A DNA stretch of 64,000 nucleotides from Geotrypetes seraphini (lineage: Eukaryota > Chordata > Amphibia > Gymnophiona > Dermophiidae). The DNA lies in NCBI RefSeq assembly GCF_902459505.1, contig NC_047094.1:29497241-29561240 (forward strand), read 5' to 3'. Positions 29,481 to 57,924 of the stretch are shown in pieces. The notes beneath the pieces were generated by a model that saw nothing but the letters and a program-made list of their open reading frames with translations, had not been told where the DNA came from and did no database searches. Position numbers and translations under genes: made by a program. Position 1 is the first letter of the stretch. Each line of letters opens with the position of its first letter.

Positions 29481-30329
29481 GAAACAATCCTCAGGAGTTG
29501 TGTGTGCATTTTTTCTTTTTTAAATGTTGTGGCTTTATTACAGAAAACTTTTGGTGAATCCTAGACTTTGCCAGGGAATTACAGAAAATCTGTAAATGAT
29601 TGGTAGCAATCCCTTGTCTTTTTTTGGTTTTTATCCACATCCATTAGATTTCAGACTTTATTTGTCATTATGAAGCCCAAAGGACCAGATTTCACTCAAA
29701 GGTGTTACTGCATACCAACTGATATGCTTTAAGGCAGGTCCCATTTTATGGAATCTGTTTACCAATAATGTGTTAAGTGTATTTAAAATTTATCTCAAAG
29801 TGAAGTGCAATAAGTATTTCAAAATAAATAGTGGGAAGCTGAAGACCTATACACTATTATTATTATTTTTTTATAATTGCCATTAATCATCATACAATTG
29901 AACTTGGCCTGTGCTTCCCCTGCAGGCCTAACAATCTCCCTCTAATTTAAGCAACAAAAAATTAATAGAATATGTACTTCATTACTTTCCTGACATAGCA
30001 TTAAAGCCCAACCTAATTACAATGACTTGGAACTTTAGAAGCAATCTGTCTGTTTATTTAGATTGTAATCTCTACTGAGCAGGAACTGTCTCTTGAATGT
30101 TTTAATGTAGACTAGATGAGCCATTTGGCCTTTATCTGCTCCTATCTGTAAAGTAAGGGATTTCTATGAAATATTCTACATGCTTCTCTCCTCTCCACTC
30201 CTTCCTGCCCTCCATAGTCCTCCCTACCCTCTTCTAACCCCTTCCTCTGTAATGTCGCCTAGAGCTTGTATAGGTATGTGCGATGCACAAATGGAAGAAA
30301 TAAAATGTTTCTATGTACAGCTCAAAAAA
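29481..30329. other. ARL6IP1-RPS15A intergenic, first part
   Basis: Mostly unrecognisable AT-rich DNA. 30055-30125 carries an L2-like tail motif (agattgtaatctctactgag) joined to a CR1-like gatgagccatttggcctt end. No gene seen. Confidence 0.45.
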
Positions 30330-31737
30330 AAGAAAGGATGTTAATATAATATTTTCAACAAAATACATCCAATAATCCACCCAGCACTACATATAACTGT
30401 ACATTCAAACCCAAGTGATATTCAAAATGGAGAAAAGACCTCAGCGTCTAATAGGGGTGTCCTGAAAAATACCACTCCCACTTAGGCAAACCTGCCTTAA
30501 TATTTAAACATTGAGGCAGGAAGACACATCCTCGGTTAAAAAAAACTCCAAAGACAAGGGAAAAAATACATTTCTTGTTTCAACTATTGTATAAATATAT
30601 CAAATCATCACACATCTGAAAAAGTTGTCTTCGTAGTGCTGGGCTTCAGAAGCAGGAAAAACCCGCAAAGTGGAGCATAAACAAAGTGCAGAGTGACTAT
30701 TCAATCTCGACCGCATGCACACTGTTACAACAATTTCCAAAGCTTCGTCGGGGAATTGCTGAAAAAAAAGAAAAAAGAAATCATCTTTCCTTTAAATCAC
30801 AGTTTTAAAGATAAGATTAAAAAACAGCCCAGCTCACAGCGTAAATTATCCAGCTTCACTGCCTATTGTAAAATGGCCCCTTGACGTTCCTTCTGGCTTA
30901 AGTATGTAACGTTATCGCGTATTTACGTGATGACGTCCTAACATTTCAAAAAAGCTCCAGGTCAACAGCAGTCAATGCAGATATCAAAGTTGTATCCAAA
31001 AAAGAAAAAACAGAAAAACATTTTTTTAAAAACACTCCATTTCACACAGCTATTTAATCCCATGGGTGCACAGGTTTGTAAAAAAATACCCATCTCTGTT
31101 CTCTACGCAACAGAAGTTTTTAAAATCGCCTCCTCGAGCTGATGGGATAACACACTCCAGAACCCAGCAGCGTAAATCCTGAAAGCTATGGTGGTAATCC
31201 AAACAGTGCTGGACAAGTGGGGCTTCCAATCGTTCTCTAACAATGCAGAATTCTATCAACCTCAATTTAAATGCCTGAGAAGTTTGTCCTACATAAAGCT
31301 TTTTGACAGGGACATTTAATAATGTACACTACCCCACAGCCTGTTGCACTATATAATGCATAGCTTTTTTGGTCTACTGGATTAACAAAAATTGTGCATT
31401 CTGCCATCACATCACACACTGAACAATGTCCACATTTGGTATGTCCCACCCTCCCACTACCATTACACAACACTGTTGAAGATTCAATTGCAACTTTGCT
31501 AGTTGGACATAGCAAATCCTGTAAATTTTTATTTCAGGAATATGCAAACATAATAGGACAGTCTCTAAAACATGGATAAACAGACAGGCAATTCCAAAAC
31601 TTTTTTAAGCTTCGTCCATACATACTAGCTTGCTGAGAATATGGAAGTATGCATGTAATTCTCTTATCATCCGATGTAGGGGTAAAGTTTTCTAACAGTT
31701 CTCTATGATTATAGAGGGCTTTGGTACAACTCTGCAT
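30330..31737 (-). pseudogene. Penelope-like retroelement, C-terminal RT/GIY-YIG end and 3' UTR
   Basis: Minus-strand frames in order are 31737-31534 (ITCILPYSQQ... SLKKFWNCLSVYPCF), 31515-31267 (GHTKCGHCSVCDVMAECTIF, then GVVYIIKCPCQKALCRT) and 31265-31050 (APLVQHCLDYHHSFQDLRCW, SARGGD). The Cys cluster ahead of a VVYIIKCPC segment is the linker and start of the GIY-YIG endonuclease of Penelope-like elements. Here Y-I-I replaces the usual Y-L-I and the next Tyr is lost. A frame change lies between the last two pieces. The 3' UTR contains ccccgacgaagctttgg and ends near 30330. Confidence 0.8.
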
Positions 31738-32195
31738 ACATCTAGCTGTGCTATAGAAATTAGTAGTACTGTAGTAAAACGAACTCTATAGAAATTTCTT
31801 CTAGCTATACTTCTGGGTGCTTACTTTTCAGTAATTGTGCAAGCTTCTAATTTCCCATCAGCAGCACTTGGGTGATAACTTATTTTTGAGGACTAGTAGA
31901 AACTACCTATGTGGCAGGCCAACACCTTTTTACTACCATAGCACACTAGTTGGTCTAAAGCCAAGCTGAGCTTAATGTTGGCATATACAGGACAACTGAT
32001 GACAAAACACTTGATAAGTATTTGGAGTAGAGGTGTATATTTCCCAAGGAGTGGGGACAGACTTCAAGCATTAAACATTACCCCTCCACACACATAAACC
32101 AATTGGGCACTATTGGTCAAAAAGGAATATAGCTTATTTCCTGACCCAACACGCTCCTAGATAATCTTTCCAGCATTAACAATAGTAGTATGGAA
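31738..32195. other. Intergenic, little recognised
   Basis: 31740-31800 has an L2-like tail remnant (gtgctatagaaattagtagt). The rest is unassigned. Confidence 0.4.
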
Positions 32196-32962
32196 GGCAA
32201 GGAGCAAGTCCAAGAGAATCCTGGGTTGTCTGCTACGAATACAGGATGTCTGGGGTGGTACTTGGAGACCTCCCAGGAAAGAGACTTGGGAGTTCTGATC
32301 GACAAGTTGATGAAACCGTCTATGCAATGTGCTGCGGCAGTGAAAAGGATGAACAGAATGCTAGGAATGATAAAGAAGGGGATCACTAACAGATCAGAGA
32401 AGGTTATCATTCCGCTATACCGGGCCATAGTGCACCCTCACCTGGAGTACTGTGTTCAGCACTGGTTGCCGTATATGAAGAAGGACACAGCACTACTCAA
32501 AAGGGTCCAGAGAAGAGCGACTAAAATGGTTAAAGGGCTGGAGGAGTTGCCGTACAGTGAAAGATTAGAGAAACTGGGCCTTTTCTCCCTCGAACAGAGG
32601 AGATTGAGAGGGGACATGATTGACACATTCAAGGTACTGAATGAAATAGACTTAGTAGATAAGGACAGGTTGTTCACCCTCTCCAAGGTCGAATGAGAGG
32701 GCACTCTCTAAAACTGAAAGGGGATAGATTCCGTACGAACGTAAGGAAGTTCTTCACCCAGAGAGTGGTAGAAAACTGGAATGCTCTTCCAGAGTTTGTC
32801 ATAGGGGAAAACACCCTCCAGGGATTCAAGACAAAGTTAGACAGGTTCCTGCTGAACTGAAACGTTCACAGGTAGGGCTAGTCTCAGGGCACTGGTCTTC
32901 GACCAGAGGGCCGCCGTGTGAGCGGACTGCTGAGCAAGACCCAGCAGCGGTAATTCTTTTGT
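32196..32962 (+). pseudogene. CR1 LINE, 3' end of ORF2 and terminus
   Basis: The open frame 32190-32696 contains ERDLGVLIDKLMKPSMQCAA, IVHPHLEYCVQHWLPYMKKD and RRATKMVKGLEELPYSERLE, the C-terminal CR1 reverse-transcriptase thumb region. The following sequence in another frame gives FFTQRVVENWNALPEFV-like residues, so a frame shift lies near 32695. The terminus ggccgccgtgtgagcggact is at 32910-32960. It is 5'-truncated, like most CR1 copies, and not a host gene. Confidence 0.85.
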
Positions 32963-32984
32963 ACTTATGTTTGTCTGTCTTGGT

Positions 32985-33640
32985 TGTTTAGATTATAAGC
33001 TCTTTCGAGCAGGGACTGTTTTCTTTAGAGAATGACACGGTTAATGTTACATGAGGCTAGCCGCGGGTAACCCGCCAAAATGGTGGAGGGGGGAAAGGTG
33101 CTCACCGCAGATACCATGGAGTGGTGAATGGCCTTGTCTCCGCAATTAAGGGAGGGAACGTGTGCGGTCCCCTCACTAACGTGCTACGAATCTATCTCCC
33201 TCCCTCCCTCCCCCTTACCTTTGCAGTGCGTTTTAAGGTTTCAGAGTACTTTTTGAAAGTCGCCGGAGCCTACGTGCATCGCGTGCGTTTGTGGGCAGAA
33301 GCTTTTCCTCTGATGCAATTTCCGGTTGCGCCAGAGGAGAAGCTTCCGCCCACACATTCACGCAATGCACTTAGGCTCCGGCAGCGTTCAACAAGTACTC
33401 TGAAACCTTAAAACGTGCTGAAAAGGTAAAGGGGAGGGAGGGAGATATACGCACTGCATGAGTAGTGCTGAAGGGCAGTGAGGTGGTAAGAGGGAAGGGT
33501 GGATGCTGCGGTGAAGGGGACGGTGGTCCGGTGATGGGGCAGTGACGGGGACAGATTTTTTCCCAATGTCTAGTTCTCTAGTTTTCTTCTTTGTGTCTGT
33601 GCAGTGCTATAGAAATAATTAATAGTAATAATAATAATAA
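32985..33640 (+). mobile_element. L2-like LINE tail split by a hAT element
   Basis: tagattataagctctttcga and gcagggactgttttctt (32991-33025) continue at 33589 with ctttgtgtctgtgcagtgct and atagaaataattaatagtaa. The tail is complete once the hAT insert and one target copy are taken out. Confidence 0.75.
33026..33580. mobile_element. Non-autonomous hAT element, 555 bp
   Basis: Starts TAGAGAATGACACGG and ends AGTTCTCTA, flanked by the exact 8-bp duplication GTTTTCTT (33018-33025 and 33581-33588). TAGAG...CTCTA ends and an 8-bp duplication fit hAT. The interior has two inverted GC-rich arms (about 33225-33290 against 33345-33420) around tttcagagtac and ccgccgg segments. No transposase. Confidence 0.93.
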
Positions 33641-34145
33641 TTTTATTTCTTATATTCCGCCAAAGCCATAGTAGTTCGAGGCGGTTTACAACGAAGAAGG
33701 GCTGGACAATCAGCGAAAATGGTACAATGTTACAATCAGATAAAATTAGGTGGTAGAGAAAAAAAAATGGTACAACAGAGAGAAAAAAAATGGTACAACT
33801 GAGAGAAAAAATGATACAAACAGAAAGAAAGATGGGTAGAATTATGGCAATGAAATGGTACAGTGAAGAAGGTCAAGACAATCTGCGTAAAGGACATAGA
33901 GAGAGCCAGGGTGGGCATAGGGTCTTAGGGTATGAATCGGGTGAAAAGATTAGTTTTTAGTAGTTTCCTGAAGTTTAAGTAGGATGAAGAGTGTGAGATG
34001 ATGTGGGCCAGCCAGTTATTGTGATGACCTGCTTGGAAGGCAAGAGTTCTATTTAGATATCTTTTGTAACGGCAGGTCCTTAGGGTAGGGTAGCTAAACA
34101 GGTTCTACGTGTGAGTTTGGATGGGCGGTCCCGTAGTAGTAGTAG
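33641..34145 (-). pseudogene. L2-like LINE 3' part (decayed)
   Basis: Reversed, the end reads gtaaaccgcctcgaactact then ggcggaatataagaaataaa. Upstream, minus-strand sequence at 33930-34080 is the usual ORF2 end, too broken to give a clean frame. A local 28-bp-type triplication (ggtacaa..gagagaaaaaa) lies at 33761-33825. Confidence 0.6.
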
Positions 34146-34539
34146 AATAATTTTATGTTATCTGCAGATGTGATTACTTCACTCCTTGTCCCCATGTCCA
34201 GATCCTTTATCGACGTGTTAAACAACAAAAAAAAGGAACAAGCCTTACTTAATTAGTTTCCCCAGCAAAGCGCGTGGCTGGCGCTGATGACGTAAGTAAT
34301 CATCTAGTTGCTACTGGAAACCAGACATTATAATCAAATACCGAGCCAAACGAACGCTTTACAAAGCCTTTACGATATAATGTAATTTTATTATTGAGCA
34401 CACATCGTTTAGATCATTTTTTTAATTGCTTTTTTATAAAATACCAAATATTCCTTTAATCATTATTATTCGTGCTTCAGGGAATTAATTATAAGATTAC
34501 TCAGTAATCTCCACTTACGTATTAGTTAAGCGCGCACGC

Positions 34540-34643
34540 GATTTGTATTCGCGTTTTATTAGGCATCTCGCGAGAGGGGAAGAGTTTCCCAAGTCTCCTT
34601 GCGCGCTTCCTTCTCTTCCTTTTTCCGCCATATTGCAGACCCG
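34540..34643 (+). promoter_or_regulatory. RPS15A: RPS15A core promoter and non-coding exon 1
   Basis: The pyrimidine block cttctcttcctttttccgcc at about 34610-34628 is the TCT/5'TOP initiator of ribosomal-protein genes; transcription probably starts at a C within 34609-34619. Exon 1 ends at 34643 before gtgagtaag. TOP control ties translation of the mRNA to mTOR signalling (family knowledge). Confidence 0.85.
34566..34575. promoter_or_regulatory. TCTCGCGAGA palindrome (BANP-type element)
   Basis: A perfect ten-base palindrome about 45 bp upstream of the TOP block. The motif is known in mammals as the binding site of BANP at CpG-island promoters, and earlier work linked it to ZBTB33. The role here is inferred from position. 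Confidence 0.7.
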
Positions 34644-35163
34644 GTGAGTAAGTGGAGCTGGGGGTCGTCCTAGTATCCGTCTACTATCAGAGACATCCTG
34701 TGTTTCTGCTTGCGAGTACCTGGCGGAAACCAATCTGCAGCATGTGCTGCCCGGAGTTTCTTACTCTGGAGCCTTATTTCGGGATTACTGGAGGAGAAGT
34801 TTCAGGAAGAAGCTGGGACGCTTGCCGCAGCTCTCAGTCTTCCTCTCTCTGCTGGAATGTGGGCGCTAGAAGCCGCTGCCTCCTCTGATGTGTAGCCGGA
34901 TGTTGAGGCCGAGGCCCGCCAGATACAATTCTGCGAGATCCTAGGAGAGAGCCCCGACAAACGGGGTGTCGGAGGTGCTCAGCCTGCGATTCAAGTGGCG
35001 CTTAGGCGGCTGAAGGCTGCTCACTGAGAGTGTCATGTGCAGCTGTGGATCGCCCTTGTTCCTGTGCAGTGCAGCCAGAGTCGTAAAATACCTGGTGAAC
35101 CACTTTATACCTAGTTATGGGCATTGTGCTGGTTACACACACTTTGCTTTATACTGTTAAACC
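34644..35163 (+). other. RPS15A intron 1, first part
   Basis: CpG-rich, unique-looking DNA just after exon 1. The short frames starting near 34652 and 34710 read through non-conserved sequence. No repeat recognised. Confidence 0.5.
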
Positions 35164-35278
35164 ATAAGAATTGCCATGCTGGGACAGACTGAAGGTCCAT
35201 CAAGTCCAGTGTCCTGTTTCCAACAGTGGCCAAACCCAGGTCCCAAGCATCTAGCAAGATCCTAAGTAGTAAAACATA
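35164..35278 (-). mobile_element. CR1 LINE 3' end fragment
   Basis: ccataagaattgccatgctg, gaaggtccatcaagtccagt, gtggccaaacccaggtccca: reverse of the common CR1 terminal block. Confidence 0.75.
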
Positions 35279-35639
35279 AAAGCTTTGGGTTGGGCCAGAT
35301 CATGCTTTTAATTGGTGACAGTTTTGAAACAGCTTCTTTGAAAGCTTTTTGTTATATTTTTTTTTCCAATGCTCTGATAAGCTATGATAATTGTTGCTAG
35401 AGATTGTGGCTGCAAAATACAGGTATTTCTGTGGCAGTCCCCATTTCCTCTATGGAATTGCTGTGGGATACTGAGGGCTGGTCACATTGGAGAAGTGGCA
35501 GCTATCCCATGTTTAGCTCAGTGTTGGGACACACTAGTATGTCTCATATAATTTGGTGTAGATAACAAGGCTGTTTCCTTAAAAAAATAAATTATATCCC
35601 ACACCATCTACCATTCTGTGCGACTTAAAATTCACATAC

Positions 35640-35740
35640 ATAATAAAAACACAGTCGACTCTCAGTTATTCGTTACCCATGGGGATTGATAGATGCCAGA
35701 TAACTAGTTTCTGTTTGCTTGAGAGTTACTGTAAAAATAG
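35640..35740. mobile_element. Tigger-like transposon end, probable
   Basis: cagtcgactctcagttattc with the partly inverted gcttgagagttactgt resembles the ends of pogo/Tigger elements. Only about 100 bp is left. Confidence 0.4.
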
Positions 35741-35789
35741 TTTTGTCTCCCCGTCTCACCCCCCCCCCCCCCCCCACCTTAAGCATAGT

Positions 35790-35915
35790 ACCGGTTCTGG
35801 CTCAGCAATAGCTAAGAAGAAGGAAAGTTTAAATTAGTAATTTAAAGAGTGGGTAGGGTTGGGCAGACTGGATGTACCATTTGGTTCTTTATCTGCCGTC
35901 ATCTACTATGTTACT
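35790..35915 (+). mobile_element. CR1 LINE 3' end fragment
   Basis: gtaccggttctggctcagca, an A-rich stretch, then gggcagactggatgtaccat and tctgccgtcatctactatgt: same terminus as at 9440-9612. Confidence 0.7.
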
Positions 35916-36589
35916 TGTAGGTCCAGCATTTGTTCCTCCCCTCCTTTCTAACCTGGGTCAATTTCTCTCCCCTCTTCCTCCCCCCCCCACACACACACAC
36001 ACAAATGAGTCCAGCAGGATCCATCCATCTCCCCTCTGCTGTTCTTCACTCTGCTGGATCTTCCCTCTCTGCAGGTCTGGCTTCCTAGACCTCCCCCCTC
36101 ACCCGAAGCAACTGTGGCAGTACCGTAAACAGACTGCATGCAGCCATCCCTGGCAGGGCTTTTCCTCTGCCACATCAGAAGTGATGTAGCATAAGGAAAG
36201 GCCCTGCCAGGGCTGGCTATGAGCAGCCTTTATATAGTGCTGCCACTGCTGCTTTGAAGAGGGGGGGTCCCTATTTCTGCTTTCCCACAACCCCCCAATA
36301 ATAACTTCTGCCATCAGCCCTGACTGCAGATGTTGCTGGACTGCTGTCGCTGGGTTCTATTTGCTTTATAGTTTCTGAGTAGCATATTTACATTTTTTCT
36401 GTTGCTTCACAGTATCTGGCATTGGAGTGATTTGTGGTGTTACTGAAGTGACACCAGAATTTTATTATGTATTTGTCTTGTATGATGAGTAAGACATCTG
36501 AGACTGTGTTACATAAAGTATTTTGATATGGAATCTATAGGTAAATTCTTACAAAACTTAGTTACACAATGAAGACTTTAGGTACACTT
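35916..36589. other. RPS15A intron 1, inverted repeat and unassigned DNA
   Basis: About 36100-36260 holds an imperfect inverted repeat (gccatccctggcagggcttt against aaggccctgccagggctggc), possibly the core of the transposon whose right end is at 36670. The rest is not recognised. Confidence 0.45.
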
Positions 36590-36670
36590 TGTTCAGCTGT
36601 GAATTATAGTGTTCGGTGTGTCACATACATGACTTGTCTGTCACAACAGAAGAAAGGTTGAGAACCACTG
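36590..36670. mobile_element. hAT-type right end
   Basis: gaaaggttgagaaccactg at 36652-36670 is the inverse of the CAGTGGTTCTCAACC end common to hAT families. The partner end may be 35640 or lost. Confidence 0.5.
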
Positions 36671-36699
36671 CTCTAGCTGGTTGATCTAGTGATTTGAAC

Positions 36700-38368
36700 T
36701 AGAGAATGACACGGTGGCGGTTTACCCGCGGCCACCGCATTTTAGCCGCGGGTCACCCGCCGAAAACGGGGAAGAAAACTAGCAGTCGCTGCAGCGACGG
36801 GGACAAGGCCATTCACCGCCCGCGGGGCGGTGAATGGTCTTGTCCCTGCAGTGAGGCATGAAGGATCGCGCAGTCCCTGCAGCTCACACCCGCCTGCCCA
36901 ATCGATTCTAGTGTTTAGCCAGCTCTCTCCCTTCTCCTCACCTTAGTTTGTAGATTTTCTTTTTCGGCGACCCGCACGCTATCAGAGAGCCGCGCACCCG
37001 CTGCTGCTCAGTTTCGATCTTCTGCTCTGACGCAACCGGAAACAGGAAGTTGCAGCAGAGCAGAAGATTGAACACTGAGCAGCCGCGCGTGCAGGTCGCC
37101 GAAAAAGAAAACCTATAAACTAAGGTGAGGAGAAGGGAGAGAGCTGGCTAAACACTAGGATCGATTGGGCAGGCAGGTAGTGGCTGTGGGGACCGTGTGA
37201 TCGCTAGTGTTCCCGGCTCAAATTGGAAGGAGGGAGTGAAAGGGAAAAGGATTCTGGGCCAAGGGGATGAAGTCGGAAAGAAAAACCCACAGCAGGAAAG
37301 AAAGGGAAGGACTGGCAGGTGAGCCAGATGCTAGAAGCAGGGGGGGGAAGAAAGAGGGAAAAAAGCTAGATGGGGTTGAAAAGAAGAGACACACTGGTAT
37401 GGAAGAGGAAGATAGGGGAAATCTGGACACAGGAAGGTAACAGAAAGAGGGGAAATTATGTGCATGGGGCATAGGGACAGAGACATAAAGGGGACATGCC
37501 ATGGGGATGGTATATGGACACAGGGGGGGCAATGACAGATACATAGGGGAGATATTAGAAATGGAGAAAATAGGAGCACAGAAGCGAGATGGTTTGTGGG
37601 GATGGGACCGGGACCGAGCTTGCAGGCTCCAGTGGCTTGCACAAATTACATTGTAACGGGTCATGAAAATAAGAGGAAGGAAGGTAGATAGGCCACGCGA
37701 GAGGAGCTGAAGGGTAGTAGAAAGGAACAGATGGTAAAGGAGGGAGGGAAGGGTGGTGGTGGAAAGGAATAGAACAGACATTGAAGGAGGGTGGAGAAGA
37801 ACAGACCCCCAAGGGAAATGTGGAAGACAGAGTGGGAAGAAGACAGATGCCAGACTATGCGGGAGCGGAGGGAAGAAGATGGGTGCTAGACCAATTGGGG
37901 GGGGGGGTTAAGGGAGAGGCACAGTAACAGCAAATGGAAGACGCAGAGAGAAGACACACAGTGGATGGAAGGAATTCAATGAGAAGATGTGGAAAGCAGA
38001 AACCAGACAACAAAGGTAGAAAAAAAAATTATATTTATTTATTTATTTTTTGCTTTAGGATAAAATAGTATATTAGTTGTGTTGATAAAAATTTATAAAC
38101 AAAGCCCTGCCAGCTGAACATCTCTTTCTCTAGTTCAGCAGCAGGAACTTTGATTTATAAGAAAGGAATAAGCTAAATATTACAGTACTAAGGCTTATAT
38201 GGATGCAGCGGGGACGGTGACGGGGCGGTGAATGGGATGGCAGTGGCGGTGACGGGGCGGTGAAAGGGATGGCGGTGACGGGGCGGTGAAGGGAACGGCG
38301 GTGATGGGGCGGTGCAGAGGATGGTGGGCCGGTGACGGGGACAGATTTTTTCCCCGTGTCATTCTCTA
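36700..38368. mobile_element. Non-autonomous hAT element, 1,669 bp
   Basis: Starts TAGAGAATGACACGG and ends CCGTGTCATTCTCTA, with the exact duplication ATTTGAAC on each side (36692-36699 and 38369-38376). Inside there is a long inverted repeat (cagctctctcccttctcctc at about 36920 against gaggagaagggagagagctg at about 37126), a purine-rich 700 bp, and near the right end a tandem of gggcggtgaa/gacggggcggtga units (38215-38330). The purine-rich part makes long empty frames on the minus strand (37218-37812). No transposase, so it needs one from elsewhere. It is the largest copy of its family in the window and looks recent. Confidence 0.95.
38190..38345 (+). repeat. GC-rich short tandem repeat
   Basis: Imperfect 15-28 bp repeats of ggcggtgacggggcggtgaa inside the hAT element; a common source of length change. 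Confidence 0.75.
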
Positions 38369-38775
38369 ATTTGAACCAAGTAGATCAATGTAAAAAGTAG
38401 CAGTTAGCTCCAGAGGATGGGAGCAGAGTCCATCATGTTGCCCCTCTCCTGAAAGGGAGAGTGGTAACGTGATGGATTCTGCTCCCATCCTCTGGAACTT
38501 GTTCAAATCAGCAGTCAGACTAGGGGAGCCAGAGGAGGAAGGTGAGGTTTGAGGTACTGCCACTTGATTAAGGAAGAGGTGTGTGTTATGAGGGCTGGAA
38601 TTGGAATGTGACGGAGGAGATGTATGGTTTAAACTGGTGCAAGGGGATCAGGCTGTATGCGAAAGAGGGTGGATGATTGTGTGTACGCATATATGCATAG
38701 ATACCCCCACTATAAGACAATTGGGATGGGGGAAAAAGTATTTGGGTGGGATAAAGTCCATTCCTCTCTCTAGAT

Positions 38776-38944
38776 CAGTGGTCTCAAAGTCCCTCCTTGA
38801 GGGCCGCAATCCAGTCGGGTTTTCTGGATTTCCCCAATGAATATGCATGAGATCTATGTGCATGCACTGCTTTGCATATTCATTGGGGAAATCCTGAAAA
38901 CCCGACTGGATTGTGGCCCTCAAGGAGGGACTTTGAGATCCCTG
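38776..38944. mobile_element. hAT-type foldback MITE, 169 bp
   Basis: Almost wholly palindromic: cagtggtctcaaagtccctc at the left and gagggactttgagatccctg at the right, centred on gcatgcac near 38860. Exact 8-bp duplication CTCTAGAT (38768-38775 and 38945-38952). Confidence 0.93.
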
Positions 38945-39044
38945 CTCTAGATTCTGCCCAAGATCTTGAAATCTCTTCCTGCCCCCTGTGTATCATTCCT
39001 AGATCCCAACCCCATCTTTTCCCTTTCTCCTATTCTCCCTTATC

Positions 39045-39245
39045 AGAGGAACGTGTGGCTCACTGGTAGAGCTGCTGCCTTTGCACCCAGAGGTAGTGAA
39101 ATCAAATCCCAGTGCTGCTCCTTGTGACTCTGAACAAGTCACTTAATCCTCCAGTGCCCTCTACTTTGAATGTCAGCTTTCAAATGCCAAAACCACAAAG
39201 AGACGGTATACAAGTTCCCATTCTCTTTCTCTCCCCTGATCTTGC
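39045..39245 (+). mobile_element. tRNA-derived SINE
   Basis: Box A-like tggctcactggtagagc at 39057 and box B-like gaaatcaaatccc at 39100 mark a tRNA-type RNA polymerase III promoter. ctgctccttgtgactctg and aagtcacttaatcctccagt follow, as in the better copy at 57245. Tail gacggtatacaagttccc. Confidence 0.75.
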
Positions 39246-39299
39246 TATGATAATTTTTCTCAACCCTATCTCCATCACTAGCCCTTCAGTCTCATTTCA

Positions 39300-39670
39300 G
39301 TAGTAAAAATTTCAACCCATACAACTCCCAGAAAAGCAAAATAATACGCTATAAGTTATTGGTAACAGTTTTTTCCATTGTATTGGGCCCAGAGAATGGA
39401 ATAACCTCCCTGAGTATATTCGGCCACAGCAGAATATACAGAATTTCAAGATATTACTCAAAATATAGGGTTTGAGATTGTTTAAATGAGGAAAAGTGGA
39501 GATTGTTGATTGCAGAGTGCTTGTCACTGATGTATTTTATTGTCTAGATTGTTTAATCTCTCCACTGTAGTTCCTCTTTCATCTTTCTTCCTGTAAACCG
39601 TGCCGAGCTCCGCATTCGTGGAGATGGTGCGGTATATAAACCCAAGGTTTAGTTTAGTTTAGTTAGTTTT
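39300..39670 (+). pseudogene. L2-like LINE 3' end
   Basis: Frame pieces give FSIVLGPRMWNNLPEYI-like residues and NFKILLK, the closing part of L2-type ORF2. The tail cctgtaaaccgtgccgagct, gcggtatataaac ends in a (TTTAG)n run at 39648-39666. Confidence 0.65.
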
Positions 39671-57866
<18,196 letters not shown>

Positions 57867-57887
57867 ACATGTAAAACAGGCAGGCCA

Positions 57888-57893
57888 ATAAAA
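57888..57893 (+). promoter_or_regulatory. RPS15A: RPS15A polyadenylation signal
   Basis: AATAAA only 22 bp after the stop, followed by gttgtgtgtttgtgttg at 57906-57922. It gives the very short 3' UTR usual for ribosomal-protein mRNAs. Confidence 0.92.
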
Positions 57894-57924
57894 TTTCAAA
57901 TAGACGTTGTGTGTTTGTGTTGAT

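Noticed and set aside
32190-32696. 168-residue open frame as a host gene
   Set aside because: Also CR1 reverse transcriptase; the first part is non-homologous read-in.
37218-37812. Minus-strand frames of 85 to 187 residues rich in Ser, Pro, Leu
   Set aside because: They come from the purine-rich interior of the hAT element, with no domain.
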